From assembly GCF_000143415.4 (NCBI RefSeq), contig NW_003314273.1, positions 976,264 to 1,040,263 on the forward strand: 64,000 nucleotides of DNA. The letters run 5' to 3'. The stretch is from Selaginella moellendorffii (taxonomy: Eukaryota > Streptophyta > Lycopodiopsida > Selaginellales > Selaginellaceae). A model generated the notes under the pieces. It ran no database searches. It worked only from the letters and a program-made list of their open reading frames with translations, and was not told the origin of the DNA. Positions 34,022-46,604 of this stretch are shown here, piece by piece. Both the position numbers and the translations under genes were made by a program. Positions within the stretch are counted from its first letter, which is position 1. Each line of letters opens with the position of its first letter.

Positions 34022-36130
34022 ATGCAGCGGAACATCAACCAGCAGGAGCAGGAGTTCGCGGCGGTTCTTCGATTTTGCAGCAAAACCAGGGATCTGTCTC
34101 GGGGAAAAGAGATTTACAGTCAAGTTCGGCGGAGTGGTGACTGTGCAGCGAGCAGCTATCTCGCGAATTTGACAATCCAGATGTTTGGAAGATGCGGGAG
34201 CTTGCAAGAAGCAAGAGAGATTTTTGATCGCATGGGCTCTGCGAGGAATCGCTTCTCTTGGAACAACATGATCGCCGCTTATGCCCAAAACGGCTATGCG
34301 GATCAAGCAAACGAACTGTTTGACAAAATGGCAGACAAGAACATTGTAGCCTGGAACACAATGATCCAGGCTTACAATCAGGTGAGAGATATTAAAAAAG
34401 CGAAAGAAGTGTTCGATGCAATGCCAGAAAAGAACGGAGTTTCATGGACTGCCATCCTTACGGCATATGCCCAATGCGGGCATTTGCTAAAAGCAAAGCT
34501 GATCTTTGACTCGATGCCTAGTAGGGACATCTTCCCCTGGAATTCAATGATCCAAGCGTACGGACAAAGAGGGCATCTCCAGGAATTTCGCGACCTTTAT
34601 GAAAGAATGCCCGAGCACGACATTGTGACGTGGAATTGTATGCTTGACGTCTACACTAAGCATCGGCACCTCATTCAAGCCGACGCCATGTTCCACACCA
34701 TGCTGGAGCGCAACGAGATCTCTTGGACGATAATGACCGTCGGCCACGCGCAAATCGGGCGGCTCCAGAACGCGAAAGCCATCTTCGAAAGGATGCCGGA
34801 ATGGAATGTGGTGTCATGGACGGCCATGATCGCTGGATACGCTCAGAACGGGCACATGGCCGAGGCACGAGGGCTGTTCGATGCTATTCCGGAACGCAAC
34901 GTCATCTCCTGGAACGCGTTCATCGACGGCTGGATCAACGCCGGAGATCTAGAGGAGGCCGAGCGCTTGTTTCGACGAATGCCAGGCTGGGACATGGCCA
35001 CAATGGCGACAATGATCCGCGCCTACGATCTAAGCTCCAACCTTAAGTCTGCCGTATTGCTCTTTCACGTTGGTATGAGCGAGCACAATTTGATCTCTTG
35101 CACGGCGATGATCTCCACCTACGTCGCTTCTGGAGATCTTGGGGCCGCGATCACGGTCCTGGATGGAATGCACGAGACGAACCTCGTTGCTCTGGACGTG
35201 ATCCTCCAGGGCTACGCCGCCACCGGCCAGCTCGAGGAGGCCAAGTATATGTTTGACAATGTGATGCCGGAGCACGATACAATGTCGTGGAATGTTATGT
35301 TCCAGGGGTATGCCCGGCGGGGGCATATGGAGGAGGCCAAAGCTCTGTACGAGAGAATGCCCGAGAAAGACCTCGTTTCGTCCACCTCCATGCTCCAAGC
35401 TCTCGGCGAAAACGCATGCTTGCAAGAGGCAAAGCACGTCTTCGACGCTACTCCTCACTGTGATATCGTGCTGTGCAATGCGCTTCTCCAGGCCTTCGCG
35501 CAGCACGGCTACCTTCCAAACGCCAAAGCTCTCTTTGATTCCATGGCAGAGAGAGACGTTGTTTCGTGGACTACCATCGTCGGAGCCTATGCCCGGAGCG
35601 GGCATACGATCAAAGCCAAGTGGATGTTTGCTGCCATGCCCGGGAAGAAAGATCTCATCGCCTGGAACACACTGATCACGGCCTTGTCACAGTGTCAGGA
35701 TCACGGACGAGACACCATCGATGTCTTCACGGCGATGCTCCTCGAGGCGTTTGATCCCGACCATTCAGCGTTTGTGAGCGTTCTCGGTGCTTGCGGCCAG
35801 CTCGGGCTGTTTGAGCAGGGATGGAACTATTTTCGAAACATGGCCGACGATCATCGTGTCCGAGCATTGGGAGCGCATTACTGCTGCCTTGTGGATCTTT
35901 GTGCTCGATCGGGTCAGCTAGCCGAGGCCGAGGATCTCATCTCCAGCATGCCTTACGTCCCAGATGGAGTCACTTGGATGGCGTTTCTCGCTGCTTGTAG
36001 GCTCCAAGAGGATTCACAACGAGCAACAGCGGCTGCTTGCAGTGCCTCCACCCTCGGCAGCACCATGTCGTCACCGTATGCTCTCCTGTCCAGCACCTAC
36101 ATCATGACGTCGAGCCCAGCTAGGCCATAG
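34022..36130 (+). CDS. PLS-type pentatricopeptide repeat protein, intronless
   Basis: A 702-codon uninterrupted frame starting MQRNINQQEQEFAAVLRF. From about residue 45 it carries around 17 PPR repeats of P, L and S type (FSWNNMIAAYAQNGYADQA, NEISWTIMTVGHAQIG, VSWTTIVGAYARSGH). The tail is a short E-like region (HYCCLVDLCARSGQLAEAED), and there is no DYW domain. The role expected of the family is organelle RNA binding. No obvious transit peptide is seen at the start. A scrambled copy lies at 3618-4700, and a stub of the 5' end lies at 48490-48600 beside the sororin-like gene. That suggests this gene, or its parent, once stood divergently next to that gene. Confidence 0.93.
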   Translation: MQRNINQQEQEFAAVLRFCSKTRDLSRGKEIYSQVRRSGDCAASSYLANLTIQMFGRCGSLQEAREIFDRMGSARNRFSWNNMIAAYAQNGYADQANELFDKMADKNIVAWNTMIQAYNQVRDIKKAKEVFDAMPEKNGVSWTAILTAYAQCGHLLKAKLIFDSMPSRDIFPWNSMIQAYGQRGHLQEFRDLYERMPEHDIVTWNCMLDVYTKHRHLIQADAMFHTMLERNEISWTIMTVGHAQIGRLQNAKAIFERMPEWNVVSWTAMIAGYAQNGHMAEARGLFDAIPERNVISWNAFIDGWINAGDLEEAERLFRRMPGWDMATMATMIRAYDLSSNLKSAVLLFHVGMSEHNLISCTAMISTYVASGDLGAAITVLDGMHETNLVALDVILQGYAATGQLEEAKYMFDNVMPEHDTMSWNVMFQGYARRGHMEEAKALYERMPEKDLVSSTSMLQALGENACLQEAKHVFDATPHCDIVLCNALLQAFAQHGYLPNAKALFDSMAERDVVSWTTIVGAYARSGHTIKAKWMFAAMPGKKDLIAWNTLITALSQCQDHGRDTIDVFTAMLLEAFDPDHSAFVSVLGACGQLGLFEQGWNYFRNMADDHRVRALGAHYCCLVDLCARSGQLAEAEDLISSMPYVPDGVTWMAFLAACRLQEDSQRATAAACSASTLGSTMSSPYALLSSTYIMTSSPARP

Positions 36131-37829
36131 AGCTAAGCCATAGAGTATTTTTAAAATATTCTTGTGATTTGTGTCCCAAGAACACCTCAGGTAGCCGTAA
36201 CTGCTAGATGATAGTGGAGATTTTGCAATAGCAACTGGGACAAATGGCTAATAGCTTGCTAAAACCCTTTTTTTATTTTTAAAAAAATAGAAGAGCTAGA
36301 ATTTAATTGTCTTGTAAATATTTGGTAGAACTTCATTCATCTGCAGTAGTTTGTTTTTAGCATCATGATTCACAAAATCATGAATTTTACACTCATGTAA
36401 AATTTCATTGAACATTTCTTTAAAGTTATATATAATCTTTCTGTTTTCATAATGTGTTTTTATTCTATATGAATCTCAAATCAATTACACAAAAAAGAGA
36501 AATAAAATTATTTCAAGTTCATTCTTTATACCAAAAAACAGAAAAAAAAAATATTAGTGAATTTGATTGTTGAGGCAAAGTCTTTCTTGTAAACTTTGTT
36601 ATTACTGTAACATAACAATTTATACTTTAATCATTAGTTTTTGCCCATGATATCATTCTTTGTGCTGGCATTTTTCCTTTAGTGTAAAATAATAAATAAT
36701 GAAACAATAATATCATATATAATGAAACACTTTGTAAAAAAAATTTAATTTAATTTTCTTTCACAAAAATAAAAAATAAAATTCAAAGATCACTAAAAAT
36801 CAGGAGTTAACTTACAATATTTGTAAAATAACACTTAATTAGGTGAAGTTTAGAGGGCTGTGAATTTTTTAAAACAAAATATTAAAAGTAAAATTAATAT
36901 AAATAAAATCAAGTGAAAGTAAAATTGAAAGTTTAAAAATATTTCTGTATTAAATAATGTTGCAATTAATTAATTTTTATAGGAGTAAGAAATTTACCTA
37001 GAATATCCAAGTATAATCTAGAATACTCCTCAATCCAACGGTTAAGATTTTCCGCTATTATACTTTTCTCTAATTCATTATTAATTAAGGTTTAATGCTA
37101 TTTTTCTTAATACAGAGCAAAATAAAAACTCTGAGTTCCATGGGGAGCTTATTACCATGGCTCTTCAAAATATTAATGAACATCCGCCTCTTTCACATCC
37201 CTCAAGTAGCTAACAAGGCAGCCTCTTTCTTAGTAAATCATAAATTCGTTTGTTGCCCAACCCTGGGATAAAAACTGTGACAAAGCTTACCATGTGACTT
37301 TAAAAGTTGAGGAGATTGAATAGCTTATATGAACGTATAAGGCTGGGTTGCAATTGTAAGACTTGCTCCACCTTAAAAGTTGACAAATGCCTTGGTCTAA
37401 AATAAATAGCAAATGGGACGACTCATATGAAGATTACACAGACCTAATGTAGCCAGCCCAACATGTCCCCAACATATCGGAGTAGATCATGTGTGTGTAC
37501 TGCATACCACGTGTGTCAGAGTGCTGATGAAGCACCTAAAGAGCATATTGTGTCATGTATTTGCCACCTAAGGCAAAAGAATACTTGAATGGAACAGGAT
37601 ATTTGTTAAAAATTCTAGAAGTTGTCTTTGAGAAGCTGAATGATCATTATCACTGAGATTACAGCATTCACCTTGGACCAAAACAAAACCAAACGATCAC
37701 TAGTTCCAGATCCAAAACCAAATGTTAAAAGGACTTCTAGATGCTCAAATGCTTGCGTTGAGAGACACCATATCTCGGGCTGTTGTCAAAGTGCAAAATC
37801 CTATCATCGTGTATCCTCGCCACCTGGAG
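36131..37829. other. AT-rich intergenic DNA
   Basis: AT-rich to about 37130, then mixed. No gene, RNA or repeat was recognised. Confidence 0.5.
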
Positions 37830-38600
37830 CATTGTCGAGTCTATACACAAGTTCCACGAAACCACTCTCTTTCCTTGCATCAAGTTGAAGATCTGGTGAG
37901 CGGACTGGATGTCGCCATTCTGTGCGTCTGCCGAGAGGAGGATGTCGCTTGAGAATTGATTGGGCTGCTTGATCTGATAAAAAACTAGGTGAGCTTCAGA
38001 CAATCTCCCACAGTGTGCTTGGTGTGACGGATATTCTCAGCGAGTGCAAGCTAAGTGCATGGTGTCAAAAGGAGTCTTTCCAGTATTAATTACTTGAAAA
38101 ATATTCGGTTTATGAATGGATTGGGATCAAAGGAATGTGACTGGAGCAAACCAAGCTTGCTTGCAAGTTCTTGGTGCCAGTCCGTTCTACTTCAGTGCAA
38201 AGCTTGCTGAGAACCTGAACCACCTAATGCATAAGAGCCCAAGCTGGTGAAGCCATCTAGATATCATCATTCATTATCATATATATCATGATGATGATAA
38301 TGATATATTGTTTATTGCATGAGACCAACAAATCTAGAAGTGCTATTTTGAAGAAGGTATCAAAGCAATGGACTTGTTAAGCTGATTTTTTGTAATCATA
38401 GTTATCCCCAAACCCAGCTATATTTCCAATTATTTAAATATTTAAAATAATAGTATATTCAAACAAACTTTCATAATCACATGTTATTGATTAAGATAGT
38501 AAAAAAAAAAATCTTTTACTTTTGGTCTACTTGCCTTTTGAAGTTAACTTCAAGTGGAACAAAGTGAAAGTTTATTGAGTTATGGAAACACAGTCAAAAA
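37830..38600 (-). pseudogene. Inverted copy of the promoter and 5' part of the PPR gene at 1410
   Basis: On the minus strand it follows 1195-1960: the upstream tract (gtgtttcca..actca, caaagtgaaa side), the ATC/GAT-rich patch, the first codons and the repeat LVFYQIKQPNQFSSDILLSA. A segment equal to about 1632-1770 is deleted, there are stops, and homology ends at about the second repeat. It includes the non-coding 5' region, so it arose by DNA duplication and not from an mRNA. Confidence 0.83.
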
Positions 38601-38661
38601 CATTGATTATTATTATTAAAATAAATTTAGTTTAGAAAAAACATAAAACTTAATTTAGTAG

Positions 38662-40344
38662 TGTGATATGGAAAGGGAATATAGAAAATGTACATATTAA
38701 TTAGCCCAGAAACCCTAATTTATATATAAAAGTGAGTGGTTTAGATTAAAACCAATCTGATGGCTACCAAAATCCCATTACGCTAATATTAGTATACAAC
38801 ATTGTAGCCATACACTTGGACCTCATATTACCCCCTCTTCTCAGAATAATGGAAGACTATCAGGGTTCTCTTGTAGATGGGTCGAAATCTGAAGGAACGT
38901 TAGGAAGAGGCATCGGTAGATCTGTAGGTGGTATTAATTGTTCTTGATCCCTTTGTATGAAACATTTTAATTGCTACACATGCACAATTTCTAGAGGATT
39001 GATGTACTGAATGTCATGCCGAACCTCATAAACTTACAGTCCAACTTGCCACAACACCTGATATAGTCCTTTCCACTGAGCAAATAGCCCCTTAGATAAA
39101 CCATGTACCGTAAGATGGGGAAAATAGACTAACACCAAGTCATCCATTTTGTACTTTGTAGGTGAACGATGATGGGAGTTGTAGCGCCATTATTGTCACA
39201 CTTGTATATGGCTTAAGTGTTTAGTAGATTCTGCTCGGACAAGTGGAAGAATATTTATCAAATACTGATCCTATGACTTAACATCGGTAACTCGTGACAA
39301 TTGCGAAGGTAAACCCAACTCCATTAGTAATATTGGATCATAACCATATAAAAATTTATATTGTGAAGCACTAACAGAACTTTGCACCTTTGTGACATAT
39401 GCATACTAAAGAGACGGCAAATAACCATTTCAATCCAAATGCTAAAAGTTCATGTACTTCATGATCATTCATTTGAATGTCTGAACGAGCCGTTTCACCA
39501 AACCGTCTCACTGTGGATGATAAGCACTCGTGAAATTGTGGCATATTTTCAACCGAGACGTCAAAACATGAAATGCCTCAACCATAAATGCAAGACCATT
39601 ATCCGAAAGAATTTGCTCCAGACAAGAATGTTGAAACACCACTTGATTGAGGAGGAAGTACCCAACAGCCATTGCAAAGGCACTAGCATGAGCACCAACT
39701 TCCACCCAACGAATCAAATAGTCTGAAGCAATAATAACATATTCATTACCAACAGTCGATCGTGGAAAAGATCCCATAAAATCAAATGTTACCAACTCAA
39801 ATAAATAAAAAATTGCATAAGGGGGATATTACGATTTTGGCACCAAACGCAACTACGCACATACTGGATAACATCACATTGCATCTCCGGTCAATAAAAA
39901 GACCTATGCAACTTCTCAATCACACAATGATGTCCCAACAAAAGAATCATGGTAGACATGAAGAAACTATGGAATAAAGACAGAAGGCACCACCAACTGT
40001 AAAAGATCATTAGGATATGTCCCTACAAAATAAAGAACAAGGAAAGAACAAAAGAAAGGAAATAGAAAAAGCTAAATTTAGATGATGTAAAAGTTAGATT
40101 TAAACCAAAATAACCAAATCCAAGCATTCCTCAAAGACAATGAAAGGTGCCTCTCATCTTCAACAATGTGAGTACTTGGAATATAAAAGGGGAATACAGA
40201 AAATGTTCATATTAATTGGCCCAAAAACCATAGTTTATATACAGAAGTGAGTGGTCTGGATTGAAACCAATTTGATGACTACCAAAATCCCACTACGTTA
40301 ATATTAGTAAACGGCATCGTAGCTGTACACTTAGACCTCATAAT
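38662..40344 (-). mobile_element. Internally deleted copy of the short-LTR Ty3 element
   Basis: Two LTRs (38662-38830 and 40167-40344, minus orientation) flank a 1.3 kb interior. The interior holds only the 5' leader (about 40040-40166) and the integrase end. The integrase frame reads GNEYVIIASDYLIRWVEVGA, then EQILSDNGLAFMVEAFHVLT and TSAYHPQ, matching 19860-20150. gag, protease, reverse transcriptase and RNase H are missing, the junction lying near 40030. It carries stops and is non-autonomous at best. Confidence 0.87.
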
Positions 40345-43300
40345 AGAATATAATAATAAAGGTTATTACTATATATATCCTATGAAACATGATGCTGTAA
40401 CAAGTAAATTGCAAAATATAAGTGAAAAATTAAAATCCTTAAATAGTATTTCAGAAGCTATAATAAAGTAATTACATAAATTTTCATTAACTACTATATT
40501 GTATGTAAATTTGAATCAATATACTCAAAATTAAATTAAAAATATGTTTAAATTATTTCAACATTATAATAGCTTACTTACTAAAAGATAAATTTATTTT
40601 ATAAAATTATTTAATTTTTCCTATTAAATCCATTATCACTTATAAGATAATAAAATTGAAAAGTGTAAGTAAACCTTCTTGAAACTTCATTTACAAATTA
40701 AGTAAATTAAGCAAAATATAAAGAAAGATTATTTTGTTAAATACAACATAAAACTATTATCATTTCTTTAGAACCTTAATTATTATTAATTATTTATGTT
40801 GAGGAGATATTATAGTTTACTTTGATTAGAGGAATTTAACAGTTAAATTTAGAAAAAGAATGAATTAGAGTTTTATGAGGAATATCTATGATTACTAAGT
40901 AAATCTTACATAAAAATTTATTATTTACACTTTGTGATTCATATAAATATGTGTGATAAATATTTTTTTTGCTGTAATAAATTTAATATTTCAAAAAATG
41001 TAAAGTTTTATTTGATAATTAATTTTTAATAAAGTATTTTTATTTTTTATTAATTTTATTTTTGCTTAAGAAAACCTGTGATGAACAGCAGTGGTAGTCA
41101 ATCTCTTAAAAAAACTTTGATATTCTCATATATTCTAATATCTAACTATATTTATGATTTATAAACATTTTTATAATTTATAAAATTTCCTAAATATTTC
41201 TAATTTATTCTAGTTTATTCTACCATTTAATGGTTAATAGGAAATAAGACTAATCATGTGTTTATAAATAATGAACATATTTATAATTTTAATTCTTTAT
41301 TAAATCAATTAGATTAATAAATAGGAATAACATTATAATTGAGCAAACCAAGCACTGCTATATGCAATACATAGTAAATTATTTCTTTATATAAACTATT
41401 ATCTTTAATATAATATTTTTAGTTTTAATTTAGAATCCTCTTTAATATTAAGGTTTTCTTAGAGTTTTATTTTAAAAAATAGAGGGTACTACTGTTTTCC
41501 AGTTTTATGTTTACTCTACTTGTACAAGATGGTCATTAAACCTAAATATTATTCTTTTTAGAATTTGAAATATAAATAAAGCTCACTACTTATTTACATA
41601 TATAACTTTAGTAAGAAACACATAACAAATAATTAATATGAATAAAATATTAGAGACTTTTTTTTCAAAAGACTTTGTTGTATAGATCAAAGAAAGTTTC
41701 ATGAAAAAATAGGTATTCTTACACTAGCTTTAGTCTTGTCTAATTGCTCTTTTACAATTATATTCACAAAAGTGAAGGTTTTGGTATAGACTTTGAAGCC
41801 AAAAACTTTCACAAGCCTAATGTTGAATATTATTTTGTTATAACACACTATCCATATACTAAATCACCTCAAATGCCTGATGAAGATAGTGCATTATAAA
41901 GTTGAAATTGTTTAAATAGTGTGGAGCCAAGGCATTGAGTAATTTGTCAAGTGTTAACAAAATTTAATATAAAATGTGTAAGGATGCTTACTAAAAGCAA
42001 ATACTAAACCTGACTCTGTGGTGATAAATGTACTTTTGTTCCTACCCCTATGTTCTATCGCGAATGAAAGCAAGAAGGATTTTTAGATGGTGTTAACTAT
42101 ATTGTTAGAACATTGATTTGAACCATATGAGGCAGCTTAAAGACACTATAGTGATGAACATAATGCAATATCTAAAAAGTGGTCAATTATTAATAAGGTT
42201 ACACTCACCTCAGATAAAATTGAAAATCTCAAGAAATTTGTTTTTAATATTGAGGGGATGAAAGTTAGAAACAAGAGCAACATAATTAATATTGTTCCTA
42301 CGTAAATGTATAAAAGGCCATTAAAGAAGGTAAGGTGATTAAATTTATTAGTACCATCTCTAAGTAGAAGTAAAATAAGATAAGTTTAACTCAAATGTTT
42401 GAGTGAAATTCTCTATAAAATACATCACTGCACTTCTAAAGGAGTACAGTATTAGAATAAAAGGTGAATAATACATAATTACCATTCAAAATTAAAAGGT
42501 AAAGAGTATATAATTGCTATTCAAAAATAAAAGATGAAAAGTTATTGTTGAATTGTAAAAGACTTTTGACATTTGCTAAAACTATTATTGTTTATTCTTT
42601 ATTAATAATATAAATTTTTTATATGAAAGATTTAACTAGATTAGCATATATAATCATTAAATGAGATTTGGATATAGTGTTATTATATATCTTTAGAACC
42701 TTAGGAGATAAATAGGGATAAAATAACCACTAAAGGTTCTTTTATTAAACAATTATTTTTTCCCAGTTAGTTTAAGAGGAGAAAGATAAAGATGCTATAT
42801 ATGGTATTAGAAGAAATGACATGGGTTTAATTCCCATTGATTAATGGTTACTTAAAATAAAATATACCCTTAGTATATTCTTACCTCTAAATTGAAATCA
42901 TATATAAAATGGAGATGCTGTTACATTGATCAATGAGATAAGATTTAGATATACTATCATTGGACCATTTAAATTTAGCTTAAAGGGAGAGAAATAATAT
43001 TCACTTTGCAATAATAATTCTATTTTTATATTTACTATTCTCAAAAATATTTTATGGTGGTCTTTCAAGGGTGTGATTATATTACAGTTTGTCATAAGAG
43101 TGTATAGGTAATTATTCAAAGTTAAGTATTATAATTTTTTTAGGCAAGTAAAAGGATGATCTTCTCCACTCAATTTATTGCATCTTTTGTTATTACATTA
43201 TCTCAAACTCATACTCATTATCCTTATTATATTTGTTTATATTTTTTATATGATTTATTTATACTGTGCAATTGGATGGCTATTACAACTTGTAATCCTT

Positions 43301-43900
43301 GAATTACTACTATGAGAAGAAAAATTTAAAAATTTAAAATTACTATAACAATAAAAACTATAGACATTTCTGTGTATTTTCCTCTCTTTTTTTAATAACA
43401 ATATTAATGAAGATCCATAAATTCTAGATATTATGTTATGTTAAACCTTTATATATATATATATATATATATATTCTAGAGAAGAACTAAGAATTTCTTT
43501 TATATGCAATAAATTTATATCGATAGCTGTTTTTTACCCTTCTAACTAATATATGGCAAATTTAATGATATTTAAAAGCTAGAAAGCATATATAAATCTT
43601 ATTTTATTTAATTTTTTTACAAAGGCACCTAATAAATATTAAATTCTTGGATATAAGTCTCTTCTAAACAGCTCGAGAGCTCCACCTCTTAAGCTGAATA
43701 TAACAATGGAACTTGCCTTACTGTTCCTACAAACTCTTCTTTAACTATTTATATGTCCCCATCAGTTACATGCTCCCATGGAAGCCTCTCAGGAACTTGT
43801 TGAACTGGCTATGTATCTTGTAAAGAAAAAGCAAGGCAAGATGCAGTGCCCAAGAATAAAACTTTTCATCGCCTGGAAAGCAATTGGCAGGTGAGAAGAG
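40345..43900. other. Very AT-rich DNA without recognised genes
   Basis: Long AT-rich stretch with stops in all frames and a (TA)n run near 43449-43474. No protein motif or RNA gene was identified. Confidence 0.55.
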
Positions 43901-43923
43901 CTTCACAAACACGAAAAAATCAG

Positions 43924-44310
43924 TCACCTATCAACACAAACCATAAGCAAGCCAGTTCCCATAGGATCAAGAGTCCCAGCATCTGTCATAAAGTCGAGGT
44001 TTGAAGCTTCTGCTGCTGATGCGTCTTCTTTAGAGAAAGATTCTGACGTCGAAGAAACTTCTCCAACTCGTCCAGCTCCTGGTTCCATTGAATTTTCTCC
44101 CGATGATTGGGAGCCCGAAACAAGTTCTTTGATCTTACGCAGAGGCTGTTTGTGATGAGACGCCAAATAAGAAAGTGGCCGATACTTTGACTCCAAAACC
44201 ATATGTGATAACTCGGAGCATGAAAATGCCGGAAGAATGGGACGGACCTGGAATTGTTGTTTTTGATAGACAAGCCTCACGGTATGCGTATTCTTTACAA
44301 GGATCAATCA
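43924..44310. other. Unresolved coding-like segment, open on both strands
   Basis: The minus strand is open for 127 codons (SSTSESFSKEDASAAEASN motif). The plus strand, after an acceptor-like cttacgcag at 44145, is open and reads DETPNKKVADTLTPKPYVIT, then MPEEWDGPGIVVFDRQA. The latter looks more protein-like. Neither joins cleanly to a neighbour, and no family was recognised. Confidence 0.35.
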
Positions 44311-44336
44311 CTCATGTCGTGTTTTTGTGTTTTTCT

Positions 44337-44997
44337 TTATGCTGTCAAAAAATCTTCTTTTCTTTTTCTTCTTCCGTGTATGGTCGGGAGACGGAAGTTT
44401 TTTCTCCTAGCTTTGGGCTCCTTGTCAAGCGGTGGAACCAACGCATCAATGTGATCCTCTGGGAAATACTTCCTCTCCAACTTATCCCCGAACCGCTCAA
44501 ACGCTCCTTTCTCCCACGGAAATGCCAAGAGATTGTAGAAGTAGAGTGCATGCTGCTTGGCAAACTCACTCTCGTACGTGCATAGCTCGGGATGCCACCC
44601 TTTGTCCGACTCCTCCTCTTCGAGCTTCTTCGAGAAATACCTCCTCTTTCTTTCTCGCTTGGGGAAAGTCACCCGGAGATATAGTCGAAAGGATGATTGA
44701 TACGTCGTATTCCTCGCAGCAATAAACCACCACCTGGAATTTATCTACAATCCCTGCGCCTAGAAATCCCTTCCTGGATCCTGGCAAGTCGCCATAAAAC
44801 CCCACATTCCTTCTCTCGCACCTCCAGGGCGGATTGAATCGCATCGTGCATTGCTCTCGAGGTAGAAGGCGCTGCTGTTGCGATCGATCGCCGACGATAG
44901 CGCGCTCCTCCAAAAACCCTAGCACAGTGTTTGAGCAAATGCCCCGATCGCGCTGCATGAATAGCCCGTCTTTCGCCTCCGCTACTGTGACCTTCAT
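44337..44997 (-). CDS. Uncharacterised protein, two exons
   Basis: The upstream frame (from 44997 or an internal ATG at MRFNPPWRCERR) leads to a donor after VDKFQ near 44734. An acceptor near 44658 restores an open frame beginning RERKRRYFSKK. The second exon is strongly protein-like (KGWHPELCTYESEFAKQHAL, EKGAFERFGDKLERKYFPED, HIDALVPPLDKEP) and ends with a basic tail and stop at 44337. Removing about 75 bp keeps the phase. No domain or signal is recognised. The plus strand just right of it holds a PPR pseudogene. Confidence 0.5.
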
Positions 44998-45009
44998 GGT
45001 GGCTCGAGC

Positions 45010-46086
45010 GCTCCCTTTGCTATCTCTGCGAGGAGGGCAGGCGATTGCACGCGCAGCTGATCGAGATCGGTCTCGACTGGTAATTTGCTCGTCCAGATGT
45101 ATGCCAAATGTGGGAGTGTAGAGGACGCGCGATCGGCCGAATCTCTACATGATTGCAGCGCTCGTCCACAACGGAAGAACACCGGAGGCCAGGGTGATCT
45201 TCAATGCGGCACCGCGGAGGAATCTTGTGTCGTGGAACTCGATGATCGCGGCGTATGCCCGGAATGGGCAGATGCTAGAGGCCAGGGAAATGATTGATCG
45301 ACTACCACAGCAGGATGTGGTCTCTTGCAATCTCGTGATGCACGGGATCGAAGAGGCGAATGAGATCTTCGGTCGGTCGGATCGACGCGGCCAAGGCGAT
45401 GTACGTTCTATGCTGGAACGCAATAATCCTAGAAATTTTCCAGTCTGGGCATTTGGATAAAGCCAAGAGCGTGTTTGATAGAATGCCGCAGAGAAACATG
45501 GTCGCCTGGACTTTGATCATGGTAGCCCGGGACTTTGATCCTGCGTGATTTTTCTCTTTGGATCGATGCGGGAGCGAAATTACATTCCGTGGACAGTTCT
45601 TACAGCATTTTCCGCGGATGGAAATCTTTCGCGGGGCGCCCGGTGCTGGATCGAGTGCCCCACAACGGCACCGTGGCGTGGAACTCGCTGATCCAGGGGG
45701 TGATCTGGCACCGGTCGATCGGCTGCCCGAGCGAGACATTGCGAGCCACAAGTTTAGGCCTCGCCCTTGCGGATCTTCTCGCGAATGCTCCTCGCGGGCT
45801 TCTCCCAGTCCTGCCAGATCGATCGCATGCCCGAGCGAAGCCCCGGGTCGTGGAACACGATGATCAACGCGCTCGGCCCCGGGTCGCGGAGATGGATCTC
45901 GAGGGCGCGCGCCCCGATTGGCTGGGCTTCTCGGAGGCGCTCGACTCGTGCTCGAGCGTGGCGGGGACGGCTCATGCGGCGGCGGTGGAGATGCGGTTGC
46001 TGCCAAGGGAAGTTGCAGAATGTGGAGCTAAAGCATCCGTGTCTTTGCGGCAGATTCCTCGATCCGAGAAAGCAGCCAGAGTTTGA
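45010..46086 (+). pseudogene. PPR pseudogene with many frameshifts
   Basis: PPR repeats appear in changing frames: LVQMYAKCGSVEDARS (45085), MIAALVHNGRTPEARVIF and RRNLVSWNSMIAAYARNGQM (45149-45290), SGHLDKAKSVFDRMPQRNMV (45430-45510), VPHNGTVAWNSLIQG (45650-45700), and a C-terminal LGFSEALDSCSS motif (45920-45960). At least five frame breaks occur. Clearly related in type to the PPR genes at 1410 and 34022 but not a close copy of either. Confidence 0.82.
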
Positions 46087-46604
46087 GTTTGCGTGACTCT
46101 ATATTTGCTTTCCAGTTTGGAATACGCTTATGAACCAGCAAACGACTTTTACGAGCTCGTTCTTGGGAGCTCTTTCAATGCAGAGGAGGTGGCAGCATCT
46201 GCTAGCGAATGCTCATATGCAACTCTTGCTTCTGCATCCCAGGTATCACATTACAAGGCTCAGCTTTTACCTCTCCGACTTCTACATTTCTTTGCAAGGT
46301 ACGCACTGCCTACAGGAGGACCGCCAAGAACCATCCAAGTAAAGACGGAACGACAAACCTAGCTCAGTGTTTGTTTGTAACGTCTTGTATCATTTTTTGA
46401 CAGATTGTGAGTGCCTACGAACGTATCAGAGTGACGGGCTTTACGGTGAGCAAAGATTATGGGTACGCTGCAATAGGTGGCAACGTCAAGCATTCAGTAC
46501 TCCAGTAGTAATTGAGAGCTCTAACGTTCCCAGGGAGGTGTTAGACAGATTGACCCTGAAATTGACTCGCTTTTCCCTGCACGAACAGCCGGGAAAGGTG
46601 AGTG

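Noticed and set aside
42770-42850. tRNA-like tract with gggtttaattcccat
   Set aside because: No acceptor stem or anticodon arm can be folded around it.
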